This document shows positions 24,484-35,774 of a stretch of 64,000 bases of DNA, in pieces. Location of the stretch: the NCBI RefSeq assembly GCF_013297935.1, contig NZ_JAAFIX010000001.1, forward strand, positions 310,001 to 374,000, in the 5' to 3' direction. Both the position numbers and the translations under genes were made by a program. Below the pieces are notes generated by a model. The model saw nothing but the letters and a program-made list of their open reading frames with translations. It searched no databases and had not been told where the DNA came from. This stretch comes from Rhodoferax sp. (GTDB lineage Bacteria; Pseudomonadota; Gammaproteobacteria; Burkholderiales; Burkholderiaceae_C). The stretch's first letter is position 1. Each line of letters begins with the position of its first letter.

Positions 24484-25007
24484 AGCAAGGGCCGCCAGAG
24501 CGCCTCGCCCTCGGCGCCCGCCCAGTCCAGCCCGCCGCGCACCGTGGCACGCGGAACGCCATGGCGGTCCAGCAACACGGTAGACGGGTAGATGCGCACG
24601 CCCCAGGCGCGGGCCGTGTCGCCCAGCGGGTCGCGCAGCACTGGCAAGCTCAAGGCCGTGGCTTGCACAAAGCGAGCAATCGTCTCCGGGCTCTCTTTTA
24701 GGTTGATGGTCAGCACTTGCAAGTGCGCCTGCTCGCGCGCCGCCAGGGTTTGCAAGGCCGGCATTTCGGCGCGGCAGGGCTCGCACCAGCTGGCCCAAAA
24801 GTTCAGCAGCACGGCCTTGCCGCGCAAGGACGCAAGGCTCCACGGCTGACCCGCTTGATCGACCGCTGGGAGCGCAGGCGCCGGGCGCTTGGCAGGCCAG
24901 GCCTGCACATCAAAGCCCGGGCCGCCCGCAGGCGCGCCTGCCGCCCACGCAGCGGGAGTGCAGGCGGTGGCCCAGAGTGAGAGCAGTTGGCGGCGCTGGA
25001 GTGGCAT
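24462..25007 (-). CDS. TlpA/ResA-like exported thiol-disulfide reductase
   Basis: This 181-residue protein has an N-terminal signal peptide (LLSLWATACTPAAWAAG) and a thioredoxin fold. The CxxC is in NFWASWCEPCRAEMPAL (CEPC), with cis-Pro in IYPSTVLLDRHG. It is expected to keep periplasmic thiols reduced, for example in cytochrome c maturation. No ccm/dsbD genes are nearby. The downstream gene is the convergent CGTC protein. Confidence 0.85.
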   Translation of the reverse strand: MPLQRRQLLSLWATACTPAAWAAGAPAGGPGFDVQAWPAKRPAPALPAVDQAGQPWSLASLRGKAVLLNFWASWCEPCRAEMPALQTLAAREQAHLQVLTINLKESPETIARFVQATALSLPVLRDPLGDTARAWGVRIYPSTVLLDRHGVPRATVRGGLDWAGAEGEALWRPLLQPARKR

Positions 25008-25015
25008 TTACAAGC

Positions 25016-25073
25016 AAAAAGAGCCGCTAGCCCACACAAAATGTGCGCCAGCAGCTCCTGATTTCATAGCAAT
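25016..25073 (+). repeat. Interspersed AGCCC/GCGC/AGCTCCT/ATAGCA element
   Basis: This intergenic copy carries GAGCCGCTAGCCC, then TGTGCGCC, then AGCAGCTCCTGATTTCATAG. Blocks and order are shared with copies at 33746, 46060 and 51633 and, inverted, at 1905 and 30727. Confidence 0.55.
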
Positions 25074-25097
25074 TGTGCTGTTGAGGGCGTTGTGCCT

Positions 25098-27749
<2,652 letters not shown>

Positions 27750-27831
27750 GACGGAGTTTCTTCGAGTGGTGGGTCAATAGAACCCGCTATTATCGCCGCA
27801 CCGTCCGGGCAATAAGGCGCCCAGTCCGTGC

Positions 27832-29250
27832 TTACAGGTGCTCAGCGCTCTGACCCACCAGAATCCGCTGATCCAGAAAGCGCCACAAGCGCTCGTCGGC
27901 GCAAAACGCCACGTTGAATCGCATCCAACCGGTGGGCCGGGGCTCTACCAGAAACAACTGGCCGGGCCCTAACATGATGCCTTCTTGGGTGCCCGCCTGA
28001 GACAGCACCGCACTGTCCGCAATATCCGGATGCCGGGCCCACAAGTACATGCCGGCCTCGGGCTCATGAAAAATCTCGAACCCCAGCCCCAGCAAACGGC
28101 GGCTCACCTGCCGGTGCGCCTCGCCCAGGCGGTCGCGCAACGACTTGAGGTGTTTGCGCCAACGGCCATCGGTAATGGCACCGAAGGTAATGCGCTCTGC
28201 AATGTCAGAAGACGTGAGCCCCGCAATCATCTTGAGCTGCACAAAGCGGTCGGAGAGCTCCGGCCGCGCCAGCAAATAGCCCACCCGCAGGTTCGGCGAA
28301 ATGGTTTTGGAATAGCTCCCCACGTACACCACGCGGCGCAGCTGGTCCAGGCTCGCCAATGTGGTGCGCGATGTAGCGTCCATGTCGGCGTAGATGTCGT
28401 TCTCCACCAGCACGAAATCGTGCATTTCTGCCAATTGCAGCAAGCGGTGCAACTGGGCTACCGAGGCCACCGAACACGTGGGGCTCTGCAAACGCGGCTG
28501 GGTGAAAAACACCTTGGGTTTGCGCGTGAGCAAAATGTTTTCAAGCGCTGCAAGGTCATAGCCGACGCCGGTGCGGGGCACGCCAATGACCTCCAGGCCG
28601 GCAAACCGCAACATGAACAGCAAGTTGGGGTAGCCGGGGTCGTCCACCAGCACCGTGTCACCGGGCTTGAGCAGGCAGCGGGCCACGAGATCCAGGCCTT
28701 GGCTGGAGCCATGGGTGAGCAGCACCTGCCCGGCATCTGCTGTGATCTGGTGCTCGGCCAGAGATTCCGCAATGATCATGCGCAGGGCCATGTGGCCGTA
28801 GGGCAGGCCATAGCCATCGAGTTCAGAGCCGTCGCTGGAGAGCTGGCGCATGCTGCGGCGCACGGCATCGCCAAACAGCCAATCGTGCGGCAGCCACCCG
28901 CAACCGGGCTTAAGCGGCAGGTTGCGATTCTCGAAAATCTGTTTGAGGTACCAGCTCGCATCAAAACGGGGCGTTTCGACTTCCCGAACCGTGGATCCCG
29001 GACTCGGGCTCTCTTCCCGCCGCTTGACGAAAAACCCGGAGTGGGCCCGCGACACCAACCAGCCTTGGGCCACCAGCCGGTCATAAGCCTCGACCACCGT
29101 GAACACGCTCACGTTGTGCCCCACCGCAAAGGCGCGGATAGAAGGCAGCTTGCTGCCGGGCTTGAGCACCTGCCCAGCGATCAACCCGCGCAGTCCATCC
29201 ACGATCTGGCTGACCAGGGGGGTGGCGATGTCGGGGCTGAGTGTGAGCAT
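27832..29250 (-). CDS. MocR/GabR-type regulator (GntR HTH fused to aminotransferase fold)
   Basis: This 472-residue protein has an N-terminal GntR winged helix (GQVLKPGSKLPSIRAFAVGHNVSVFTVVEAYDRL) and a fold-type I aminotransferase domain. The domain includes LTHGSSQGLDLVARCLLKPGDTVLVDDPGYPNL and the PLP-Lys region in VYVGSYSKTISPNLRVGYL. It is transcribed divergently from gabT, so it is probably the GABA/PLP-responsive activator of gabTD, as B. subtilis GabR is. Paired CTGTACAG/CTGCACAG elements lie in the intergenic region. Confidence 0.88.
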   Translation of the reverse strand: MLTLSPDIATPLVSQIVDGLRGLIAGQVLKPGSKLPSIRAFAVGHNVSVFTVVEAYDRLVAQGWLVSRAHSGFFVKRREESPSPGSTVREVETPRFDASWYLKQIFENRNLPLKPGCGWLPHDWLFGDAVRRSMRQLSSDGSELDGYGLPYGHMALRMIIAESLAEHQITADAGQVLLTHGSSQGLDLVARCLLKPGDTVLVDDPGYPNLLFMLRFAGLEVIGVPRTGVGYDLAALENILLTRKPKVFFTQPRLQSPTCSVASVAQLHRLLQLAEMHDFVLVENDIYADMDATSRTTLASLDQLRRVVYVGSYSKTISPNLRVGYLLARPELSDRFVQLKMIAGLTSSDIAERITFGAITDGRWRKHLKSLRDRLGEAHRQVSRRLLGLGFEIFHEPEAGMYLWARHPDIADSAVLSQAGTQEGIMLGPGQLFLVEPRPTGWMRFNVAFCADERLWRFLDQRILVGQSAEHL

Positions 29251-29306
29251 GGGGTGATCGTAATGCAGGCGGCAGGCGCTGAAAAACGCACCAATTTAGG
29301 GAAACT

Positions 29307-29332
29307 CTGTACAGGATTTTAGACCTGCACAG
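29307..29332. promoter_or_regulatory. Candidate direct-repeat site of the MocR regulator
   Basis: CTGTACAG (29307-29314) and CTGCACAG (29325-29332) are spaced 18 bp start to start between the regulator and gabT. MocR/GabR proteins typically bind direct repeats in the shared promoter. A further TGTACA occurs near 29355. Confidence 0.4.
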
Positions 29333-29422
29333 TGTCTCGAAACTTTCATCTGGGTGTACATGGTTGTTTAGCTAAAGCGTTTCTATAGTTCGGCCACTTG
29401 TTCAACAACACCGGAACTCTGT

Positions 29423-30715
29423 ATGCAAGCCGATCGCAAACTACTCAACGCTGCCCTGTATGCCCGCCGCCAAACTGCCGTTGCCCGCGGCGTCGGCCAG
29501 GCCCATGAGATTTTCATCAAGAACGCCAAAAACGCCGAGTTCTGGGACGTGGAAGGCCGCCGCTTTATCGACTTTGCCGGCGGCATTGCCGTGCTCAACA
29601 CCGGCCACCTGCACCCTGAGGTGATTGCAGCAGTGAAAGCCCAGCTCGACCTGTACACCCACACCTGCTTTCAGGTGATTGCCTACGAACCCTACGTCGA
29701 AGTGTGCGAGCGCTTGAACGCCATGGCCCCCGGCAACTTTGCCAAAAAGAGCTTGCTCTTGACCACCGGCGCCGAGGCCGTGGAAAACGCCATCAAGATC
29801 GCCCGCGCCCACACCAAGCGCCCCGGCGTGATTGCCTTCACCGGCGGCTACCACGGCCGCACCAACTTCACCCTGGGCCTGACCGGCAAAGTTGCGCCCT
29901 ACAAAATCGGCTTCGGCCCCTTCCCGGGCGAAGTCTTTCACGCCCTGTTCCCCAACGAACTGCACGGTGTGAGCGTGGCCGACGCCCTGCATTCGGTGGA
30001 ACTCATCTTCAAGAACGATGTGGAACCCGAGCGCGTGGCGGCTTTCATTGTGGAGCCGGTGCAAGGCGAAGGCGGCTTCTATGTCGCGCCACCCGAGTTC
30101 ATTGCCGGCCTCAAGGCCCTGGCGGACCAATACGGCATTTTGCTGATTGCCGACGAAGTGCAAACCGGCGCCGGCCGCACCGGCACCTGGTTCGCCTGCG
30201 AACAGTGGCCTGTGGCCCCTGACTTGATCACCACCGCCAAGTCACTGGCAGGCGGCTTTCCCCTATCCGGTGTGGTGGGCCGTGCCGACGTGATCGACGC
30301 CCCCGCCGCTGGCGGCCTGGGTGGCACCTATGCCGGCAGCCCCGTGGCCTGTGCCGCGGCCATTGCGGTCATGGACGCTTTTGTCAAAGAAAACCTGCTG
30401 GCCCGCAGCCAAGACATGGGTGCCTTGCTGGTGCGCGCACTCAAAGACATGGCCCACAACATTCCGGCCATCGGCGATGTGCGCGGCCTGGGTGCCATGG
30501 TGGCGATTGAGCTGTTTGAAGCCGGTGATGTGCACCGCCCCGACGCGGCCTTGACCAAGAAGGTGGTGGCCGAGGCAGCACGCCGCGGCTTGATCCTGCT
30601 GTCTTGCGGCACCTACGGCAACGTGATCCGCATTCTGGTACCGCTCACCGCCTCCGACGCACTGCTCGAAGAAGGTCTGGCCATTCTGGCCGACAGCTTC
30701 GCTGCGTCTGTTTGA
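29423..30715 (+). CDS. gabT: 4-aminobutyrate aminotransferase
   Basis: This 430-residue class III PLP enzyme converts GABA and 2-oxoglutarate to succinate semialdehyde and glutamate. Features are FWDVEGRRFIDFAGGIAVLNTGH, LLTTGAEAVENAIKIAR, FTGGYHGRTNFTLGLTGK, the PLP Asp in LLIADEVQTGAGRTG and the Schiff-base Lys in TTAKSLAGGFPLSGVVG. It is followed by gabD after 92 bp containing an interspersed element. It is controlled by the divergent MocR protein (inference). Confidence 0.95.
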   Translation: MQADRKLLNAALYARRQTAVARGVGQAHEIFIKNAKNAEFWDVEGRRFIDFAGGIAVLNTGHLHPEVIAAVKAQLDLYTHTCFQVIAYEPYVEVCERLNAMAPGNFAKKSLLLTTGAEAVENAIKIARAHTKRPGVIAFTGGYHGRTNFTLGLTGKVAPYKIGFGPFPGEVFHALFPNELHGVSVADALHSVELIFKNDVEPERVAAFIVEPVQGEGGFYVAPPEFIAGLKALADQYGILLIADEVQTGAGRTGTWFACEQWPVAPDLITTAKSLAGGFPLSGVVGRADVIDAPAAGGLGGTYAGSPVACAAAIAVMDAFVKENLLARSQDMGALLVRALKDMAHNIPAIGDVRGLGAMVAIELFEAGDVHRPDAALTKKVVAEAARRGLILLSCGTYGNVIRILVPLTASDALLEEGLAILADSFAASV

Positions 30716-30726
30716 CTGGCTAGGTG

Positions 30727-30789
30727 ACATGCTATTTCTTTCATAGCTGCCTGCGCATATTCCACGGGCGCTGGAAACCAATTTTTTTT
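30727..30789 (-). repeat. Interspersed element between gabT and gabD
   Basis: Read on the minus strand it gives CCAGCGCCCG, ATGCGCAGGCAGCTATGAAAG and AAATAGCA. It is the inverted form of the element at 25016. It lies in the gabT-gabD spacer and could affect mRNA stability. Confidence 0.5.
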
Positions 30790-30807
30790 ATGTATTGAGG
30801 AGACACC

Positions 30808-32280
30808 ATGTCTACATCGCCGCTTTCCCTTTTGAAAGACTCCAGCCTGCTCAAGACCGACGCGCTCATCAACGGCCAGTGGGTCGCGGGCGCCAGCCGC
30901 TTTGCAGCTACCGACCCGTCTAACGGCCAGCACTTGGCTGATGTGGCCAACCTCGGTGCCGCAGACGCGGAGGCCGCCATTACTGCTGCCAACGCCGCTT
31001 GGCCCGCCTGGAAAAGCAAGACCGCCAAAGAACGCAGCATCATCCTGCGCAAATGGTTCGACCTGCTCATGGCCAACCAGGAAGACTTGGCCCGCATCAT
31101 GACCGCCGAGCAAGGTAAGCCTTTTACCGAAGCCAAAGGCGAAATTGCCTATGGCGCGAGCTTTGTGGAGTGGTTTGCCGAAGAAGCCAAGCGCGTCAAC
31201 GGCGAGACCCTGCCCCAGTTCGACAACAACCGCCGCCTCATGGTCATCAAGCAGCCCATCGGCGTGTGCGCGGCGATCACGCCCTGGAACTTCCCGCTGG
31301 CCATGATCACCCGCAAGGTGGCACCTGCCCTGGCCGCCGGTTGCCCGGTCATCATCAAGCCCGCAGAGCTGACGCCTTTGACCGCGCTGGCAGCCGCCGA
31401 GCTGGCCATCCGCGCCGGCATTCCGGCCGGTGTGCTCAACATGATCACCGCCGACAGCGAGCAGTCCATTGCCGTGGGCAAGGTCATTTGCGCCAGTGAC
31501 GTGGTGCGCCACCTTAGCTTCACCGGCTCCACCGAAGTGGGCCGCATCTTGATGGCGCAAAGCGCACCCACCGTCAAAAAGCTCTCCCTGGAGCTGGGCG
31601 GCAACGCGCCCTTCATCGTGTTCGACGACGCCGATATCGACTCCGCCGTGGAAGGCGCCCTGGCAAGCAAGTACCGCAACGCGGGCCAGACCTGCGTTTG
31701 CGCCAACCGCTTCTATGTGCAGGCCGGTGTGTACGACCAGTTTGTGGCCAAGTTCGCCGCCCGGGTGAAAGCCATGAAGGTCGGCAACGGCTTTGAAGAC
31801 GGCGTGCTGCAAGGCCCGCTGATCGAAGACGCGGCGGTAGAGAAGGTCAAACGCCATGTGGCCGATGCTGTGGCCAAGGGCGGCAAAGTGGAAACCGGTG
31901 GCAATGCCCTGCAAGGCCAGTTCTTCGAGCCCACCGTGGTGTCTGGTGCGACGGCCGACATGCTGTGCGCCCGCGAAGAAACCTTCGGCCCCTTCGCCCC
32001 GGTGTTCAAGTTCCACACCGAGCAAGAAGCTATTGACGCGGCCAACAACACCGAGTTCGGCCTGGCCAGCTACTTCTACAGCCGCGACATCGGCCGCATC
32101 TACCGCGTGGGCGAAGCGCTGGAGTACGGCATGGTGGGCGTGAACGTGGGCATTCTGGCCACCGAACACGTGCCCTTCGGCGGCGTGAAGCAGTCCGGCC
32201 TGGGCCGCGAAGGTTCGCACTTCGGCATGGACGACTACATCGAGGTCAAGTACCTCTGCCTGGGCGACATCCAGAAGTAA
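30808..32280 (+). CDS. gabD: Succinate-semialdehyde dehydrogenase (NADP+)
   Basis: This 490-residue aldehyde dehydrogenase is the second GABA-degradation step. Conserved parts are ITPWNFPLAMITRKVAPALAAG, the cofactor glycine loop FTGSTEVGRILM, the general-base Glu in LELGGNAPFIVFDDADID, the nucleophile Cys in NAGQTCVCANRFYVQ and the late EETFGPFAPVF. A clear AGGAGACACC precedes the ATG. It lies in an operon with gabT and ends at a terminator at 32311-32333. Confidence 0.95.
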   Translation: MSTSPLSLLKDSSLLKTDALINGQWVAGASRFAATDPSNGQHLADVANLGAADAEAAITAANAAWPAWKSKTAKERSIILRKWFDLLMANQEDLARIMTAEQGKPFTEAKGEIAYGASFVEWFAEEAKRVNGETLPQFDNNRRLMVIKQPIGVCAAITPWNFPLAMITRKVAPALAAGCPVIIKPAELTPLTALAAAELAIRAGIPAGVLNMITADSEQSIAVGKVICASDVVRHLSFTGSTEVGRILMAQSAPTVKKLSLELGGNAPFIVFDDADIDSAVEGALASKYRNAGQTCVCANRFYVQAGVYDQFVAKFAARVKAMKVGNGFEDGVLQGPLIEDAAVEKVKRHVADAVAKGGKVETGGNALQGQFFEPTVVSGATADMLCAREETFGPFAPVFKFHTEQEAIDAANNTEFGLASYFYSRDIGRIYRVGEALEYGMVGVNVGILATEHVPFGGVKQSGLGREGSHFGMDDYIEVKYLCLGDIQK

Positions 32281-32310
32281 TTGACGTACTCGGCCCCCGC
32301 TTGGCCCACA

Positions 32311-32333
32311 AGCCCGCTCCGGCGGGCTTTTTT
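32311..32333 (+). terminator. Rho-independent terminator after gabD
   Basis: AGCCCGC/GCGGGCT stem with a TCCG loop and a T tract. Confidence 0.85.
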
Positions 32334-32380
32334 ACGCCTATTCATTTGCCGCAACAAACATAGCCTATGCAATTACAGCC

Positions 32381-32409
32381 TTGACAATATTTGCTTAGGC
32401 AATTAATAT
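32381..32409 (+). promoter_or_regulatory. Sigma-70 promoter with MarR-type operator, leaderless marR
   Basis: TTGACA (32381-32386), 17-bp spacer, TAATAT (32404-32409). The spacer holds TTGCTTAGGCAA, an imperfect palindrome likely to bind the MarR product; a related TAGCCTATGCAA lies just upstream (32361-32372). The ATG at 32417 is 8 bp after the -10, so transcription would start at or next to it. Confidence 0.7.
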
Positions 32410-32416
32410 TTACTGC

Positions 32417-32950
32417 ATGTCCAAACCAAAGACTCCGTTTTACAGCCCTGCCAACTACCAGCCGGAAGCCAGCGTGGGGTATTTGATGCGCAGCATCCTC
32501 AACCACGTCGCCCAGGCGGTGGACCGGGAGTTGGCCCACACCGACCTGACCAACGCGCAGTGGATTCCACTCTTCAAGCTCTACACCGGCAAAGCCTCTA
32601 CGGTGGCCGAACTGGCCCGCGCCTGTGAAACCGACACCGGCGCCACCACCCGCCTACTGGACCGCATGGAAGCCAAAGGCCTGTGCCAACGGGTGCGCTC
32701 TGAGCAGGACCGCCGCGTGGTCAACCTGGAGCTCACCCCCACCGGCAAAGCGGCTGCCAGCGACATCCCCCGCATCCTGAGCGATGTGCAAAACGCACAC
32801 TTAGAGGGCTTTAGCCCCGCTGAGTTTGAAGCTCTGCAGGGCTACCTGCGCCGCATTCTGGACAACGCCCAACGCATCAAGGCCGCCCACCAAGCCGGCC
32901 CCAATACCCCTGATACCCCCGACACCCCAACCGAAACTCCCCATGCTTAA
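32417..32950 (+). CDS. MarR-family transcriptional regulator
   Basis: This 177-residue winged-helix regulator (LTNAQWIPLFKLYTG, STVAELARACETDTGATTRLLDRMEAKGLCQRV, DRRVVNLELTPTGKAA) is the first gene of a drug-efflux operon and the likely repressor of it, as EmrR/MprA is for emrAB. The C-terminus has a Pro/Thr-rich repeat-like tail (NTPDTPDTPTETP). It overlaps the outer-membrane factor gene by 8 bp. It has probably no 5' leader. Confidence 0.9.
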   Translation: MSKPKTPFYSPANYQPEASVGYLMRSILNHVAQAVDRELAHTDLTNAQWIPLFKLYTGKASTVAELARACETDTGATTRLLDRMEAKGLCQRVRSEQDRRVVNLELTPTGKAAASDIPRILSDVQNAHLEGFSPAEFEALQGYLRRILDNAQRIKAAHQAGPNTPDTPDTPTETPHA

Positions 32951-34442
32951 CGCCACCCAACTCTCCCCCCGCACCCTGCGCTGGAGCCGCTTTGCCCTGA
33001 GTGCCGTGGCCATTGCGTCCCTGAGCGCTTGCGCCAATTTCTCGGGCATTTTCTCCAGCGCGCAGCCGGTGGCTGCCCAGAACGCAGGCCTCTCGGCGCA
33101 GGTCATTCCCGCCGACAGCGTGGCCCTAGACAGCCAATGGTGGAGGGCCTATGGCGACCCGCAACTAAACAGCCTGATCGACCAAGCCCTACACAACAAC
33201 CCCAGCCTGCGCGTGGCCCAGGCCCGGGTGCAACGGGTCATGGCGGGCATTGACAACGCCAATGCCGCCGGTGCGCCCCAACTCACTGCCGGGCTGGACG
33301 CCACCCGCCAGCTCTACACCCGCAACGGCCTGGTGCCCGCCCCGATTGCCGGCAGCGAGCGCGACATTGCCACCCTGCAAGCCACCGGCAGCTGGGAGCT
33401 GGACCTGTTTGGCAAAAACCGTGCCGCGCTAGACTCCGCCATCGGCCAAAGCCGCGCCGCCCAGGCCGACGCTCAGGCCGCCCGCATGCTGCTGGCCAGC
33501 AACGTGGCACGCAGCTACTTTCAGTGGATGAAAGTGCAAGGCCAGCTCGACGTGGCCCAGCGCACCCTGGCGCAGCGCGAGCAAACCCGCCAGCTGGTGA
33601 AAGACCGGCTGCAAGCCGGCCTGGACACCCAGTTGGAGCTGCAAACCAGCGAAGGCGCCCTGCCCGATGCACGCTTCCAGATCGAAGCCTTGAAGGAGCA
33701 AGAGGCCCTGCTGCTCAACAGCCTGGCCGCCCTCACTTCACAACAAAATAAGTCTCTAGCCCTCGCCAAACCTGCGCAAGCAGCTATCAATTCGATAGCA
33801 AATGCGCAAACCGGTGTGCAGGCCGTACCGCTGGACCTGCTGGGCCGCCGCGCCGATGTGGTGGCCGCACGCTGGCGCGCCGAGGCCGCCACCCGCGACA
33901 TGGACAACGCCAAGACCTTGTTCTACCCCAACATCAACCTGACCGCGTTTGCCGGCTTTTCGAGCATCGGCTTTGACAAGCTGGTGCAAAGCAGCAGCGC
34001 CCAATGGGGCGTGGGCCCGGCCATCCGCCTGCCCTTGTTTGAAGGCGGCCGCCTGCGCGCCAACCTCAAAGGCAAGGCAGCCGACCTCGACGCCGCTATC
34101 GAAACCTACAACGCCACCGTGGCCGATGCGGTGCGCGACGTGGCCGACCAACTCACCTCCACCCAAGCGATTGCGCGCCAGCAAACCGAGCAGCAAGCGG
34201 CCCAGCAATCTGCCGAAGCGGCCTACGCCATTGCCGTGCAGCGCTACGAGGCCGGGCTAGGCAACTACCTGAATGTGCTCAACGCCGAAACCGCCGTGCT
34301 CGCCCAGCGCAAGCTCGGCGTCGACCTGGCCGGCCGAAAGGTGGACACCCAGATCCAGCTGATCCGCGCCCTGGGAGGCGGCTTCAGCGATGCCGACATC
34401 GATGTTGCCAACAACGCTGTGAAGGCCACGGCGGCCCGTTAA
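32943..34442 (+). CDS. NodT-family outer-membrane efflux lipoprotein
   Basis: This 499-residue TolC-like outer-membrane factor has a signal peptide with lipobox (VAIASLSAC, lipidated Cys about residue 31). The family segments are WWRAYGDPQLNSLIDQALHNNPSLRVAQARV, GSWELDLFGKNRAALDSA, and later DLLGRRADVVAARWRAEAATRD. It forms the exit duct for the EmrAB-like pump encoded downstream. Residues about 268-286 (KSLALAKPAQAAINSIA) are encoded by an interspersed repeat, located in the loop between two duct repeats. The ATG at 32943 is set by the lipoprotein signal. Confidence 0.9.
   Translation: MLNATQLSPRTLRWSRFALSAVAIASLSACANFSGIFSSAQPVAAQNAGLSAQVIPADSVALDSQWWRAYGDPQLNSLIDQALHNNPSLRVAQARVQRVMAGIDNANAAGAPQLTAGLDATRQLYTRNGLVPAPIAGSERDIATLQATGSWELDLFGKNRAALDSAIGQSRAAQADAQAARMLLASNVARSYFQWMKVQGQLDVAQRTLAQREQTRQLVKDRLQAGLDTQLELQTSEGALPDARFQIEALKEQEALLLNSLAALTSQQNKSLALAKPAQAAINSIANAQTGVQAVPLDLLGRRADVVAARWRAEAATRDMDNAKTLFYPNINLTAFAGFSSIGFDKLVQSSSAQWGVGPAIRLPLFEGGRLRANLKGKAADLDAAIETYNATVADAVRDVADQLTSTQAIARQQTEQQAAQQSAEAAYAIAVQRYEAGLGNYLNVLNAETAVLAQRKLGVDLAGRKVDTQIQLIRALGGGFSDADIDVANNAVKATAAR
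33746..33801 (+). repeat. Interspersed element inside the efflux lipoprotein gene
   Basis: AAGTCTCTAGCCC, CTGCGCAAGCAGCTATC and TCGATAGCAAA follow in the same order as in the intergenic copies, but here in frame within coding DNA. The local base composition is lower in GC than the surrounding gene. Confidence 0.6.
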
Positions 34443-34496
34443 GCCCCACCCCGAACACTGACCAAACACTGACCGAACCTGATTGAAAGACACACC

Positions 34497-35768
34497 ATGA
34501 GCACACCCGCTACTGCCCCTATCGCCGCCAATCCAGCCGCCACTCCCGCTGGCAACCCAGCCCGCAAAAAGGCGCTGACCGCGCTGACCATCGTTGTGCT
34601 GTTGGGCCTGGCCTACGGCGGCTTTGAATATTTCGGAGCGCGCCACTCTGAAGAAACCGACAACGCCTATGTGCAAGGCAATGTGATCCAGATCACGCCC
34701 CAAGTGGGCGGCACCGTCACCGCCATCCTGGCGGACGACACCGACTTTGTGAAAGCCGGCCAGCCGGTGGTGAAACTCGACCCCGCTGATGCCAAGGTCG
34801 CACTCGACCAGGCCGAGGCCAACCTCGCCCAAGCCGTGCGCCAGGTGCGCACCCTGTATGCCAACAACGGCACCTTGTCGGCTCAGGTCACCGTGCGCGA
34901 GTCCGACATTGCCCGCGCCCAGACCGATATTGCCCGCGCCACCGACGACCTGAACCGCCGCCAGGCACTGGCCGGCAACGGAGCCGTGTCCAAAGAAGAA
35001 CTCAACCACGCCAAGTCACAACTGACCAGCGCCCAAAACGCGTTGGCAGCCGCCCAAGCCGGTGTGGCCGCAGCACGCGAACAGCTCTCCAGCAACCAGA
35101 CCCTCACCGAAGGCACCAGCATCGACAGCCACCCTAGCGTGGTGGCCGCGTCTGCCAAAGTGCGCGAGGCCTTTCTGGCCCTGCACCGCGCCGAGCTGCC
35201 AGCCCCCGTGGACGGCTATGTGGCCAAGCGCACCGTGCAACTCGGCCAACGCGTAGCCGCCGGTGCGCCGCTGATGGCCATCATCCCGCTCAACCAGCTG
35301 TGGGTAGATGCCAACTTCAAGGAAGTGCAGCTGCGCAACATCCGCATCGGCCAGCCGGTCAAGCTCACTGCCGACCTGTACGGCAAGAAAATGGAATACA
35401 AGGGCACCGTCTCCGGCCTGGGCGTGGGCACCGGTGCCGCCTTCTCCTTGCTGCCGGCGCAAAACGCCACCGGCAACTGGATCAAGGTGGTGCAGCGTGT
35501 GCCGGTGCGCGTGGCGCTGGATGCCGAGCAATTGGCCCAGAACCCGTTGCGCGTGGGCTTGTCCATGGAAGCCACGGTCGACGTGACCGACCAGAGCGGC
35601 AAATCGCTGGCCGATGCGCCGCGCACCGCCTCCGTCACCCAGACCGATGTGTACACCGTGCTGGACCAGCAAGCCAACGACGAAGTGCGCAAAGTGATTG
35701 CTGCCAACCTGGGCCGCGGCGCCAAAACCAACGTCCATGCCGCCGCCAAAACCGGCAATGGTGTGTAA
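34497..35768 (+). CDS. emrA: EmrA/HlyD-type membrane fusion protein
   Basis: This 423-residue periplasmic adaptor has one N-terminal TM helix (about 26-44, LTIVVLLGLAYGGFEYF). It continues with ETDNAYVQGNVIQITPQVGGTV and a lipoyl half-motif, a long coiled-coil hairpin (residues about 95-200), the second lipoyl half (APVDGYVAKRTVQLGQRV) and a beta-barrel domain. It connects the MFS pump to the NodT-type duct. It starts 54 bp after the OMF gene and ends 6 bp before emrB. Confidence 0.9.
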   Translation: MSTPATAPIAANPAATPAGNPARKKALTALTIVVLLGLAYGGFEYFGARHSEETDNAYVQGNVIQITPQVGGTVTAILADDTDFVKAGQPVVKLDPADAKVALDQAEANLAQAVRQVRTLYANNGTLSAQVTVRESDIARAQTDIARATDDLNRRQALAGNGAVSKEELNHAKSQLTSAQNALAAAQAGVAAAREQLSSNQTLTEGTSIDSHPSVVAASAKVREAFLALHRAELPAPVDGYVAKRTVQLGQRVAAGAPLMAIIPLNQLWVDANFKEVQLRNIRIGQPVKLTADLYGKKMEYKGTVSGLGVGTGAAFSLLPAQNATGNWIKVVQRVPVRVALDAEQLAQNPLRVGLSMEATVDVTDQSGKSLADAPRTASVTQTDVYTVLDQQANDEVRKVIAANLGRGAKTNVHAAAKTGNGV

Positions 35769-35774
35769 GACCCC

